64,000 bases of DNA from Dactylonectria macrodidyma (lineage: Eukaryota; Ascomycota; Sordariomycetes; Hypocreales; Nectriaceae): assembly GCA_020744425.1 (NCBI GenBank), contig JAGMUV010000021.1:1054001-1118000 (forward strand), in the 5' to 3' direction. A program made the position numbers and the translations under genes. The notes beneath the pieces are model-generated. The model was given only the letters and a program-made list of their open reading frames with translations, searched no databases and was not told where the DNA came from. Below, one piece after another: positions 21,299 to 31,448 of this stretch (its first letter is position 1; every line of letters starts with the position of its first letter).

Positions 21299-22439
21299 CG
21301 TTCAAGATAGAAATGGGGGTCGCCCCGCTTTCTTTGGTTGTAGTGGAGTGGTGGGTTTGTTAACAGACTGGCGACAACACCCCGAGCTGAAAAACTTCTG
21401 GAAGAGCGGGGTAGACAAGTGCGGCTTCGAGCTGCAATCTGAGTGGCGGTGCGTGGCTGTGAGGTATTGACGCCTCTCGAAACACCGTAGATGGAGAGTC
21501 TTTGACGTCTGTCAAGTACTAACTACCTCGTTTGCATCGGACATTTGTCCGGCGTTCAGTAGATACATGGGAACGCAAGTCGATAAGCTGCTTCCCAACT
21601 CCGGAATGCCATACAAAAGTTGCTAGCTAATAGTCTGGGTCAAAAGAGCTGTCGGATGGGCCCTGTGGCTATGTGTGGCTTCGGAGGGAATCTAATGCAT
21701 GCTGTGGCTTATGAATTGTAGTGGCTTAACAGTTGAAGGGCGGCCAATACATGGCTAGGTGCCATGTATCGGCCGCCCAGTTGAAGCTTTTGCTTAATAA
21801 ACACGTGCAAAAACCAAAACGGATCGCCAACGTGGAATCATCCTTAGGATGGGAGAATTTATTTATTCTACGACTTGAACGTATACGTACTTGACGTCCA
21901 ATTGACCGACTTGCGAGGCCGGCTAGGTGAGGTTGGTAGCCAGGCATACTGTGGGCTGCATATTGCGGTGCGCGCTGCGGATCCCAAAACGTGGCGCAGA
22001 GGAAAAAAAGTGGCGCAGGAAAAAGTGGCGCGGGGATCGTGGTGAAGGGTTTGTGGTGCAGGCATCTCGCACGGATCATTAAGTGGCCCGAGCTTAATTT
22101 TTGGACCGCCAGGAGGGCACGGAAGGAAGAACCTTTCGGAACAAGTTCCTCAAGGCACTATGAGTAGCCACAGGAGACCGGTCCCCTACGGGGTCCGCCA
22201 ATGCCTTTTCGGAACGAGTTGAGAGCTTGAGAAGTAAGGCGCTTAAAGTAAGGCGCTTACAAGGGCTGGTGGCGTCTGTGTGTGACCAGTTTTTTGCACG
22301 CACAGGCTCTGGCTTACTACTCCGACCCCGCATTCGACAGCATTGTACTTTAACGCTTCTTCGTGTCTTATTTCTTTACCTTGGCATCCAATTTATTCAA
22401 TCTGAATCTTCCTCAAGAGGTAGCATTGAGTGATTCTCC
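21299..22439. other. Non-coding interval with a long hairpin and a dispersed repeat
   Basis: No gene is supported. It holds the 18-bp-arm hairpin at 21738-21778 and, at about 22110-22330, sequence resembling 11585-11900 (CCTTTCGGAAC followed by AAG or GAG occurs here twice). The promoter of the orphan gene at 22440 would lie here. Confidence 0.5.
21738..21778. repeat. Near-perfect hairpin, 18-bp arms
   Basis: GGGCGGCCAATACATGGC, a 5-nt loop, then GCCATGTATCGGCCGCCC; one mismatch. The sequence CAGTTGAAG flanks the left arm and recurs after the right arm. It could be the 3'-terminal hairpin of the Helitron whose helicase lies at 23151-25682 on the minus strand, but no CTRR end is seen next to it. 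Confidence 0.6.
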
Positions 22440-23100
22440 ATGACTATTGATTACTCGAAATGGGATAACATGGACACGGATTCAGAACCAGAAATTTCGC
22501 CTCCGTCAGTCCCTACGCCCCAAACTCCTACTCCAGCAGCCCCACAATCAGGTGCACCAGCTACAGCAGCGCCAGTCACAAGCAGGACACCAGGATCCAT
22601 CCAAGCCGTCATCGTCCGGTGCGATGTTGAGAGAATCAGATTCGCCCCTTGGTCCGTGACAATAATCCAGGTAGATCATCCCGTCTTCTCCAATTACATA
22701 CCCAAGACTCATCGAGATTCCGCTGGTCTTTCACCGTGTCGGCACTCAGTCCACAAACCGGGCCGACCTCGACAACCAAATGATCACGTATCTCAACATC
22801 GATTCAGAGTCCGGGTTTGCGCCCCCGGCATGGCAGTCCCATGTCGGCACCGTGCTGGTGGCGCGGAAGGATGAGAAGCCGTTGCTGCCCCAGCATCTGG
22901 AAGGCGTGTGGATGTATTGTGATTACATCCTGGATCTCTTTGGAGAGGGAGAAGGTGCGCCGACACATTTGTATAATAGACTAGCATTCGAAGAGTGGTG
23001 GAAAGAACATTGTGAAGAACAGAAGGAGTTCCGGTCGGGGACCGGAGGCGAGAATGATCCGGATGATTGGCGAGCGGTGCGGTCGCCGTATGAGATGTAG
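22440..23100 (+). pseudogene. Orphan protein family, copy 1 (one frameshift)
   Basis: I do not recognise the family. The frame from ATG 22440 encodes MTIDYSKWDNMDTDSEPE, a Pro/Ala-rich stretch, then IQAVIVRCDVERIRFAPWS and DHPVFSNYIP. One extra C near 22702-22710 throws it out of frame. The next frame continues the same protein (RLIEIPLVFHRVGTQS, ITYLNIDSESGFAPPAWQS, LLPQHLEGVWMYCDYILDLF, GEGEGAPTHLYNRLAFEEWW) to a stop at 23100. The second copy at 42140-42607 preserves the junction (DVPRLIEVPVVLYRVG), which shows where the frame breaks. About 220 aa if repaired, with no membrane segments. Its lying next to a Helitron helicase relic raises the possibility that it is a carried passenger gene. 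Confidence 0.65.
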
Positions 23101-23150
23101 AGTTTTCGTGGGCTCTGATTAAGACTTGTATATGTATCTCGCGCGCTGTC

Positions 23151-25682
23151 CTACACGCGGATTTGCCGACTTTCAAATAACCGTCTTGTTTCTGCTGCTA
23201 GATCCGTCAACCTCTGCATGGCATCAATTATGCCTTGGTCTGGCTTATTCCCGATGAAATCCTGCGGCCGTACGGGACTAAGAAGCTTGATGCCTTGTAG
23301 TGTTCTGCACCTGGGTAGTTGTACATAGAGGCTGGTAAAGTCGCATTTCGAGGGCTGACCATTTGTCATACGGTTTCCTCGCAGTTCCAAGAGCACGTCC
23401 TCAAACGTCTTGCCCTGGGATTTATAGTCGGTAAGGACAAATGCAGGGACAACAGGCAATCCACGCCGCGAGCATTTCCCTGACAGGAACCTGTAATGTG
23501 AGTTGGCTGGATCTAGGGTATGCGTGGTAGGCCGGATGAGCACGGTGCCCGTTGGGAGGGCCGGGATCGCTAAATCCTTTGTCTCTTGCGACTCTAACAG
23601 TATGCCTAGTGGCGGACCAAAATGGATGGTAACGTCGTCCGCAAGATGGTAGCCCGGGGATTTCGGATCGGGAATGATGTCCGCAGCGGTAAACTCGGCC
23701 CCATTCACAACCTTTAAGCCGGTGTATGTATTTTTGTTGACAACTACAGGCATACCCTGGGCGTAGAAGAAGACCCCAGGGATCTTGCAGTCGGAGTTGT
23801 CACCTTGTTCGATAGTCTGGGCCACCTCCTGCTGGGATAAGGCCCGACTGCGCCAGGTGTGGGTTGAGACGAAGACCGAGATATGTCTCCTGTGAAAGCG
23901 GGCCCAGTCTACCACGGCTTCCGTGTTGAGGCTCCATCGGTTACGGTTGAGCGGTGTTATGGCACGCAAGCCATCCTTGAAGGTGATTTGGGAGCGGTCC
24001 ACGAGCTTGGTGTTGAGTAGGTCGAGGTCCTCCATTGTCTGGGTTCCTGCCCTTATTCTGTCCAAAAGGGCGCCTAGTTGTGGATCGTCTCGCGCGCGGA
24101 CTTGTTCCTCAAGGAGAATAACAGTCTTGAACAATAGCCACAGACTGTGGCCGCGGTGGTGAGCAATAGTTGCCTGTCCTAGGGAGGCCGTGTAAGCGAG
24201 ATCCACCATTCGATCCACCAGGAGACTTGTCTCTAGCACGGGGGCAAACTGATAGAAATCACCCATCAAGAGAACAACGGGAATACAGCCAAATGGCTTA
24301 TCGGGGCAGTCGCGGAGGGCCTGAAGATGGCAGTTGGCATTGAACAGAGTGGCCCCCCCCAACATGCTCACTTCATCGATGACGAGGGCCAACTTCTGTT
24401 TCCACATCCATTTCTTCGCTTCCGAGAATGTTGGAGGCTGTTGCTTGTTGTAAGAACGGTGGGTGTCTAGTCCCAAGGCCGAGTGAAGTGTCGTGCCGCC
24501 GATCTGGGCGGCAGCACTGCCTGATGTACCGGTAATATGGAGGTGATTTGGCTGACCTCTAGCAGTGAATACATCCCGCAACGCATCGACGATCCTCGAC
24601 TTTCCAGTACCGCCTGGGCCTCCAACGTACTGAAGATGTTGACCGGCGGAGTCAGGATTGGCAATATAATTGTCCAAGAAGCGGCACACGAGTTGTAGTG
24701 CCATGCTCTGCAGATCGTTAAGCGAATAGCTGGAGGCGGCAAGAAGTCCCAGCTCCACGAATCCTCTAGTGGGCCCTACCTCAACAATCATTCGAGGATT
24801 TTGAGTGACCGGGTATTCATGTTGTCTCGGAATGGGAATTTCCGTGTCACACTGGCGGACAAGCAGATCGTCGACGTCGGCGTCACCAATGGAGGTTGTA
24901 CCACCTTGGACACCGCCCTCCATCTCATCGAGCATCTGGATATGCAGCATGTCCTGTGCCCTTGCCGCAGCTTGAAGATCTTGTGCAGAAGGAATAGGGC
25001 ACTGGGATAAGGGACTATTCTGGTCATGGCGAATTTGCTGGTAAAAGTTGTCGTGACGTTGGACAAACGGCCGATCCTCTTCGACCGGGTTCTCATAGGA
25101 CAGATCCTGGATCAGGCTCTGAAGGACCGGGGAATCCTTCGTTGCGTCAGAGTCTCGCACGGCACTTCGAAGAGTCTGGAGGAGAGCCGTATAGTTTTGG
25201 TGATGCTCTGCCATGGTTGGCTCGTCGCTATAATCGCCCTCATCCAGAGTGAAGTCCACATCCACTGTGTCGTCCCCTTCCGACCGGCTGGCCCAGAGCC
25301 TTGCGTCTTTACGAGCATCCTCGGCCGACTTCCTGAGGAGGGAGATGTTTGAGACATGGGATCGCAGGCGAAGACAGAGCATAGCTGCATAGTTCGACCA
25401 GATACCTGTGATATCACCGCGCGTCTTGGAGAGGAAGTTTTCCCACGGCACAAATAAGGCCAGATGGAGAACTGAGTTGCTGTACAGATTGTCAGCGACG
25501 GCTCGGGGGTGAATGGGGCAGCAAGGGGAGCGCACCGTTTGAAATACACCGGGTGCTCGTCCATGTGATCATCGCTAATGAAACCCTGAAAGATCGGCAC
25601 CGCGTACTCAGGGGGTTCGCGAAGCTTTTGGATCCATCCGTAGCACTCTGGAGGTCCCTCTAGAGCTATGTGGGCTTCATCC
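23151..25682 (-). pseudogene. Helitron-type Pif1 helicase, 5'-truncated at the Copia LTR
   Basis: The frame enters directly from the LTR border (DEAHIALEGPPECYGWI...DDHMDEHPVYFKR, 25682-25536), crosses a predicted 56-bp GT-AG intron (25535-25480) and continues NSVLHLALFVPWENFLS to the stop at 23151. Helicase motifs: Walker A GGPGGTGKS, Walker B LVIDEVSMLG, GDFYQFAPV, EEQVRARDD and a C-terminal DYKSQGKTFEDVLLEL. The LFVPW...LLRKSAEDARKDA region is typical of the C-terminal half of fungal Helitron Rep-helicases. The Rep/HUH nuclease and Helitron N-terminal domain are missing, cut off at 25682. The remaining reading frame is intact, so decay is recent. The visible ATG at 25708 lies within the LTR and is not a true start. 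A cellular Pif1 is less likely. Confidence 0.85.
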
Positions 25683-25933
25683 TGTTGCATCTGATAGGAA
25701 GGGTGCATTGTGATGTAAGTAGAAGCTCTTGATTTCTATCTAACTGAGGGCTCGCGGCAGACCTATTTGTAGGTTGCCCTCATAGCTATGATAAGGTTCT
25801 CGGTAGACCGGATCCCAAGGGATCCGGGTCTTCGAGACCGGCTTGTTAGGAAGCCGGGTCTTTGAGACCGGTTTATTAGAGATCCGAGCCTTTGAGACTT
25901 TATCTTCAGTCTCAACAGTTGATAGATGTGACA
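25683..25933 (-). repeat. 3' LTR of Copia copy B
   Basis: 251 bp; no difference seen from the copy A LTRs. Borders the truncated helicase. Confidence 0.95.
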
Positions 25934-26080
25934 TACCCCCCCAGGTTGAATGGGGATTCAAACTGAATAGATAGGAAATATAGGAAAATGGCCCTTGTTG
26001 GAAGGACGGTTGTTGCGTAGGCTAGGAAAATAGGGATAGGAAATTGAAGGAAAAGACTGATAGAAGGAAATCGGGCTCTG

Positions 26081-29000
26081 CTAGCCCTCGTCATCTGTCT
26101 CGATCTGTGTCTCGATTAGACTCCTGATATCAATAAGTCCTAGCTGTCTGACGAAGAGTTCGAATTTCTGACCAGGCAGGGGCTTGGTCAGACCGTCTGC
26201 TAGCATCTCTGCTGTTTTCGTGTATTTGACTTGAAATAATCCATTGAAGTAGGACTGCCGGGCCCAACAGCTGTGGATATCAACGTGCCGTAGGGCTGTT
26301 CGGATCCGCGGGATCTGCAGAGTGATGAGCCGGATCGTCTGTTGGTTGTCACACTGAATGACTAGCTGTTGGTCTAGCTGAAGGTCTAGCTGTTGGAATA
26401 GCCGTTGGGTAGCTAGGGCTTCCTTAGCTGTGTGTGTGAAAGCAAGGAGCCCTGCTTCTGTAGATGAAGTTGTAACTGTATCCTGTTTCCCGGCTTTCCA
26501 GCTAATAGGTCCGCCGAACAGAGTCATGATCATCCCTTGGGACGATTTCCGGGTCTTCGGGTCGTCTGCGAAGGCTGCGTCTGATGCAACTAGGAATTCG
26601 AGGTCCTGATCCGTCTGATCGGCCGGGCCCGGGGCGGCTGCTGATCCGGCTGCTGATCCGGCTATTGGAATTGCGATTTGAATGATCGGTATTTGAGAGC
26701 TTTGACCGCTGAATTGGATAGCTAGATATCGGGTTGCGTAGAGGTAGATGATGACCCTATCTGCGATCCGGTGATGGTCTTCCGTTGGATTGAGTAAGTG
26801 TTCTGCTAGCCGGGCTGCGGCCTTAGCTACGTCAGGCCGGCTGATGACTGCGATGTAGTTGATCGATCCGACTTTCTGCTGGAATAGGATCACCTGGTCC
26901 TGCTGGGCTTGATACGGGTTTTTCCGTAGGTCGTTGGTTGGTAGAGGGTTTCCTTTGAAATCGTCGGTTAGCTTGACCTTAAAGCGGGCAGCTGTTTTCT
27001 CGATGTATGAGTCCTGACAGAGCCACAGCTTCTTAGCTAGCTTATCCCTTAGAATTCGGATCCCTAGGAACCAGGAAAGGTCCCCAAGGTCCTGCATCTG
27101 ATACCGCTGTTTGAGCCTATTGATCAGGGTCTCAGCAGCTAGCTGATCCTTTGTTCGATATAGCAAGACGATATCGTCAACGTAGAAGAAGACGGTCAGC
27201 CAGCTGTTGTTGCAGATACAAGGGTCTTCTGCACACTGCTGCAGACCTAGCTGCTGGAAGGTCTGAAGGAGGTCTCGTTGCCACAGTAAGGGTGATCTGC
27301 GTAGCCCGTATAGGGCCTTTCGTAGCCGTAGACTCCATCCGTGCCGTTTGAATCCATCCGGGCAGCGGATGTAGACTTCTTCGTCTAGTGGGCTGTTGGT
27401 GAAGGCGTTGATTGCGTCTAGCTGCCTAGCCTCTAGCTGGAATTTAGCTGCTATAGCCATAAGGACCCGGAAGGACCTTCCTGCTAAGGTTGCTGCATAG
27501 GTCTCTTTGTCGTCAAGGGGCTGAAGATCCCCTCGGACACAGAGCCGGGCCTTGAACTTCGTAAGGAACCCATGCTTATCCGTCTTGTATTTAAAGACCC
27601 AGGTCGTCGGGATAGGGGTCTTTTTGGCCTGTTCGGATAGAACAGCCTCAAAGGTCCCTTGACCCCACAGGTCTCTCATCTGGATCTCGCAGGCCTGCTT
27701 GAATTGGCGGCCAAAGGGGTGATTTTCTAGCTCTTTGAAAGTCCTAGGTTCCGGCGGAAGGTTCCGTCTGTGGAGCTTTTCTTCCCTTCCGTTGAAGAAG
27801 CTGCTGAAAAAGCTAGCCTTTCGGATTGGATCGATAGCTGGTTCGTCTGCTGGGCCGGTTCCTTGGCCCCTGATGCGGTCTGAGGCTCGAGACGCAGCAG
27901 GCCACGGTCTTCGCGGTCCTCGTGGGCCCCCTCGTCTAGCCGGCTCTGACGTCTGTGTCGGCTCCGGGCTAGGTTGCCTGCTAGTTGGGCTGCCGGGCTG
28001 TTCCGGCGGCGTAGAAAATGGAGGATCCGGGCTTTCGGATGGCGGTGCCGTTGTCTGTGGGGTCGGAAGATAGGGATCTTCGTCATCGTCGTCGTCAGAG
28101 TCCTTGTCTTCCTGCTCGTTGAGATCTAGATCTTGGAACGCTAGGTCTTCCGGATCCGGGCTGCCCGGACTGTCCGGATTAGCTAGATCGGGTGTGGCTT
28201 CGGTACGGTCCGTAGCGTCGTCCGGGTCCGTGTCTTCGGGTCCGTCTGACCTATCGAGGTCATGTTGATCGGGCTGTTCGTGCTGATCAGGGTCATCGAG
28301 GGCTACCTCGATCGTTGACCTGATTTCCTCGTCTTCATCACTATCGCTGTCAATGTGGGCTGGAAGCAGGAACCGCACCCTAGGCTGTCGAATTGGCTGA
28401 GGGATTGGGTGGTTCTTAGGATCATAGAAGGTTTTCTCGTCGAATGTGACGTCCCTGACCCTCCGGACCTCTGACCTTTCCGGGATCCAGATCCTGAAGA
28501 TGTTGTTCGAATCGTATCCAACTAGGTAGCCGATTTCTGCGTGGGCGGCTGTCTTTAGGTCCCGTTTTTGAGTGCTCTTCAAAGCTTCCGTAGTCATTGG
28601 ATAGGCCCGGCAGCCGAAGGCCCTAAGGTGCGTTAGATCCGGCTGTCTGGAGACGAATCCGGTGTCCTTTCCTTGGTCTTGAAGCCAGGAAATTAGCAGC
28701 CCTAAGGGGGTCTTCCAGTCTCGGGCCTGTTGGGGCGATCTGTTATATAGGAAGACAGCTGTTTTCCAACCCTCGGACCAGAGATCGGGCGGCAGGTTAG
28801 ACCCTAGTAACATAGACCTGTTCTTAGGAGCTATTACCCCCCCAGATCGTTCGGCAGGGCCGTTCTGAGCCGGGTTGTGAGGGCTCGAGGGTTCGTCCTC
28901 GATCCCTTCGTCAGTCATCCAATTGATCGATCGGATGCCTAGGGCCCTGTCGTTGTCCCTATGGATCCGGCAGATCCGGAGCCCGTATTGTGTCCGGATG

Positions 29001-31015
29001 TAGGATACGAAGGCCTGTAGGGCCCCTAGGACTGAATCCTGTGTCTGATCGGATAGAAGATAGATGTGGATTAGGCCTGTGTATTCATCTTTGATCAGCA
29101 AGGCAGCCTGTTTTCCGTCATAGCTTGTGTGGAAGCTAAAGAGGTCGATGTAGACCCTCCAATAGGGTCTCGGAGCTATTGTCTGCGGGCTTCGTCGGGA
29201 GACCTGTCTGCTAGCCTTGGCAAGGGAGCAGGCTTCGCAGTCTATTGCGATAGGTCCCTTGATACGGACCCCTAGGGTCTGATCCGTAAGATGTTCAAGA
29301 GCCCGGGCGTTCAAGTGGCCTAGACGTTGGTGCCAGAGGATGGATTCGGCTGTCTGAGGCGCCCTAGGGTCTTTGGAAGAGGCTGCGGCTGCTGCTAGCA
29401 GGCCCGTTGGTCTGCCTTGGTCGGCAGAGGCTGCGGCGGCTGCTGTGGCCGAGATCGGTCTGACCTCGTTGAATTCGATGACTTGTTGGCGATGGTACCG
29501 TCGGGTATAGAAGATAGTCTCTATCCCTTGGAAGACGGCCCCTGTTTTCGGGTTCCAGTTGTATCCGGCTAGGATCATAAGATCTAGCGAGACAACGTTC
29601 GTGTGGAAACCCGGGATATAGGCTGCCCGTCTGAGCTGGAAGAGCCCGTCTTCAAGCCGTAGGTTGACCTGACCGTAGCCTAGGATTTGCAGCTCGGATC
29701 CGCCTGCAAAGATAGGCTCGGGGTTCCTAGAGGGCTGATAGGATGAAAAGCGTAAGAGGTTATTACAGATGTGTGTGTCTGACCCGGAATCAAGGATAAA
29801 GGAGTCCCTGAGCGGATAAACCCTCCCTGGAACGGTTATGACGGAAGCCGTAGATAGGATCGTTAGAGCCGGCTGCTGTTCCGGTTGCCGACCTAGCTGC
29901 TGACCTTGCTGTTGGTCCGGCGGCTGTGTGGTCTGAAGGGAAAGGCCGGCAAAGGAGCTGCCCTTGATGTAGCCTTCATCCCTGTTGTCTGTAGTGGCCT
30001 TTGGGGCCCCTGGCTGGGTATCCCTAGGCTTCTGTCTCTGCAGAGCTCGATCTACCCGTTGTTTCGTAGCAGGGTCTTCGAGCTGTTGATTGATCTGGAA
30101 TTCTATGTCTTGGTTAGGCTTCCATCCGGCCGGGCGGATAGAAGTAACTAGGTAAGGGCATTTTGAATAGAAATGCTGTTTGCCACAGAGGCAGGGGGTC
30201 TTTGGTCCCTCGGATCCGTTAGATCCGGCAGGCTTAGAAGAGCCGGTTTTCTGGAACGTGGAAAAGGACCCTTTCGGTGCCTTCGTCTCTGTAGCCTGTT
30301 TTTCGAACAGCTCGCTGATCTCAATACCGTCCGGGATCTTAGCTTCCCAGTCTTTCTTGCCCTTTGATGCCTTATATTGGATCTTATTCATCCAGATATC
30401 GGCGAAGGTGAGGTCCATCGGTCTGACAGCTTCTAGGAAGTCTAGGGTTGGTCTGAGACCCTTGGAGTCAGGAAGGCCTAGATTACGGGCTTCCGTAAGG
30501 ACCTTCTGCCAGCTTGTGACCCAGTCCTTAGTCTTAGTCCGGCCGGGCCCCTTGAGGGCTGTTCGATATCGGTCAAGGACTTCTCTTTCATGGAACCAGG
30601 TAGCTGGCTGGATCCGGGCCCGTAGGAGGGCTAGTTCCTTTGCAACGTCATCTTCATCGTCGATGACATCTCGATAGTTGCCGACGGTCAGGATGATCCG
30701 GTCTTGGATAGCGGATAGGGCCTTTTGGCGTTTTTCGTAGATTCGGACGTTTTCGAGATACTGTTTCTCAAGGCCATTAAGGTCAATCCTTTGGTCTGGG
30801 GTCAGCTCAGACAGCCTAGTCGCATCAGGCTTGATGTCTGCAGCTGTAGGAAAGACCGGTCGGGCTAGGGACTTCTTGTTTTCCTTAAAAGGGTCAATGA
30901 AGTCCCAGACGTCCTTCGTAGTAGCCGATTTCCGGATGCTGGCTATCCAGTGTTTCCAATCACTAGGCCCGTTGAGCTTGGCCCAGGAAGAGGCTTCCGT
31001 ATCAGCAACGCCCAT
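26081..31015 (-). CDS. Copia copy B Gag-Pol polyprotein, RNase H glutamate changed to glycine
   Basis: 1644 codons, full length, with the same domains as copy A. I find two amino-acid differences. DHHQIADR in A is DHHRIADR in B (base 15620 t against 26769 c). SSTEAELLAF in A is SSTEAGLLAF in B (15302 t against 26451 c). The second replaces the Glu that aligns with the catalytic Glu of RNase H (Glu478 in the retroviral enzyme), so copy B probably cannot complete reverse transcription on its own, although it could be mobilised by copy A proteins. Confidence 0.93.
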   Translation of the reverse strand: MGVADTEASSWAKLNGPSDWKHWIASIRKSATTKDVWDFIDPFKENKKSLARPVFPTAADIKPDATRLSELTPDQRIDLNGLEKQYLENVRIYEKRQKALSAIQDRIILTVGNYRDVIDDEDDVAKELALLRARIQPATWFHEREVLDRYRTALKGPGRTKTKDWVTSWQKVLTEARNLGLPDSKGLRPTLDFLEAVRPMDLTFADIWMNKIQYKASKGKKDWEAKIPDGIEISELFEKQATETKAPKGSFSTFQKTGSSKPAGSNGSEGPKTPCLCGKQHFYSKCPYLVTSIRPAGWKPNQDIEFQINQQLEDPATKQRVDRALQRQKPRDTQPGAPKATTDNRDEGYIKGSSFAGLSLQTTQPPDQQQGQQLGRQPEQQPALTILSTASVITVPGRVYPLRDSFILDSGSDTHICNNLLRFSSYQPSRNPEPIFAGGSELQILGYGQVNLRLEDGLFQLRRAAYIPGFHTNVVSLDLMILAGYNWNPKTGAVFQGIETIFYTRRYHRQQVIEFNEVRPISATAAAAASADQGRPTGLLAAAAASSKDPRAPQTAESILWHQRLGHLNARALEHLTDQTLGVRIKGPIAIDCEACSLAKASRQVSRRSPQTIAPRPYWRVYIDLFSFHTSYDGKQAALLIKDEYTGLIHIYLLSDQTQDSVLGALQAFVSYIRTQYGLRICRIHRDNDRALGIRSINWMTDEGIEDEPSSPHNPAQNGPAERSGGVIAPKNRSMLLGSNLPPDLWSEGWKTAVFLYNRSPQQARDWKTPLGLLISWLQDQGKDTGFVSRQPDLTHLRAFGCRAYPMTTEALKSTQKRDLKTAAHAEIGYLVGYDSNNIFRIWIPERSEVRRVRDVTFDEKTFYDPKNHPIPQPIRQPRVRFLLPAHIDSDSDEDEEIRSTIEVALDDPDQHEQPDQHDLDRSDGPEDTDPDDATDRTEATPDLANPDSPGSPDPEDLAFQDLDLNEQEDKDSDDDDDEDPYLPTPQTTAPPSESPDPPFSTPPEQPGSPTSRQPSPEPTQTSEPARRGGPRGPRRPWPAASRASDRIRGQGTGPADEPAIDPIRKASFFSSFFNGREEKLHRRNLPPEPRTFKELENHPFGRQFKQACEIQMRDLWGQGTFEAVLSEQAKKTPIPTTWVFKYKTDKHGFLTKFKARLCVRGDLQPLDDKETYAATLAGRSFRVLMAIAAKFQLEARQLDAINAFTNSPLDEEVYIRCPDGFKRHGWSLRLRKALYGLRRSPLLWQRDLLQTFQQLGLQQCAEDPCICNNSWLTVFFYVDDIVLLYRTKDQLAAETLINRLKQRYQMQDLGDLSWFLGIRILRDKLAKKLWLCQDSYIEKTAARFKVKLTDDFKGNPLPTNDLRKNPYQAQQDQVILFQQKVGSINYIAVISRPDVAKAAARLAEHLLNPTEDHHRIADRVIIYLYATRYLAIQFSGQSSQIPIIQIAIPIAGSAAGSAAAPGPADQTDQDLEFLVASDAAFADDPKTRKSSQGMIMTLFGGPISWKAGKQDTVTTSSTEAGLLAFTHTAKEALATQRLFQQLDLQLDQQLVIQCDNQQTIRLITLQIPRIRTALRHVDIHSCWARQSYFNGLFQVKYTKTAEMLADGLTKPLPGQKFELFVRQLGLIDIRSLIETQIETDDEG

Positions 31016-31179
31016 CGCGATAGATGACTGCGAGCAACAGCGGAAGTTGATAACCTAGTTTGGAAGGACTAGCTTGAAGAAGCTAGGTTGCAAGCCTAGG
31101 CTAGGAAGGAAGGGAGATAGGTTTGATAAGGGTCTGATGATACAGCTTGATCAAAGAATATCGTCCGCTTCAGCTATAG

Positions 31180-31197
31180 GCAAACCGGGCTCATAAC
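31180..31197 (-). promoter_or_regulatory. Primer-binding site of Copia copy B
   Basis: Same sequence as in copy A (plus strand GGGCTCATAAC ending at 31197, directly at the LTR), matching the initiator tRNA-Met anticodon arm. Confidence 0.75.
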
Positions 31198-31448
31198 TGT
31201 TGCATCTGATAGGAAGGGTGCATTGTGATGTAAGTAGAAGCTCTTGATTTCTATCTAACTGAGGGCTCGCGGCAGACCTATTTGTAGGTTGCCCTCATAG
31301 CTATGATAAGGTTCTCGGTAGACCGGATCCCAAGGGATCCGGGTCTTCGAGACCGGCTTGTTAGGAAGCCGGGTCTTTGAGACCGGTTTATTAGAGATCC
31401 GAGCCTTTGAGACTTTATCTTCAGTCTCAACAGTTGATAGATGTGACA
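31198..31448 (-). repeat. 5' LTR of Copia copy B
   Basis: 251 bp, apparently identical to the other three LTRs. Its outer border truncates the flavin-reductase gene. Confidence 0.95.

Larger units (their letters stand above)
25683..31448 (-). mobile_element. Full-length Ty1/Copia LTR retrotransposon, copy B
   Basis: Same element as copy A at a constant offset of 11149: LTRs 25683-25933 and 31198-31448, purine tract and primer site included. The five bases before it (CATCC) and after it (CGACA) differ, so there is no target duplication. Its left flank is the helicase relic and its right flank an unrelated flavin-reductase gene, both truncated exactly at the LTR borders. Confidence 0.97.
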
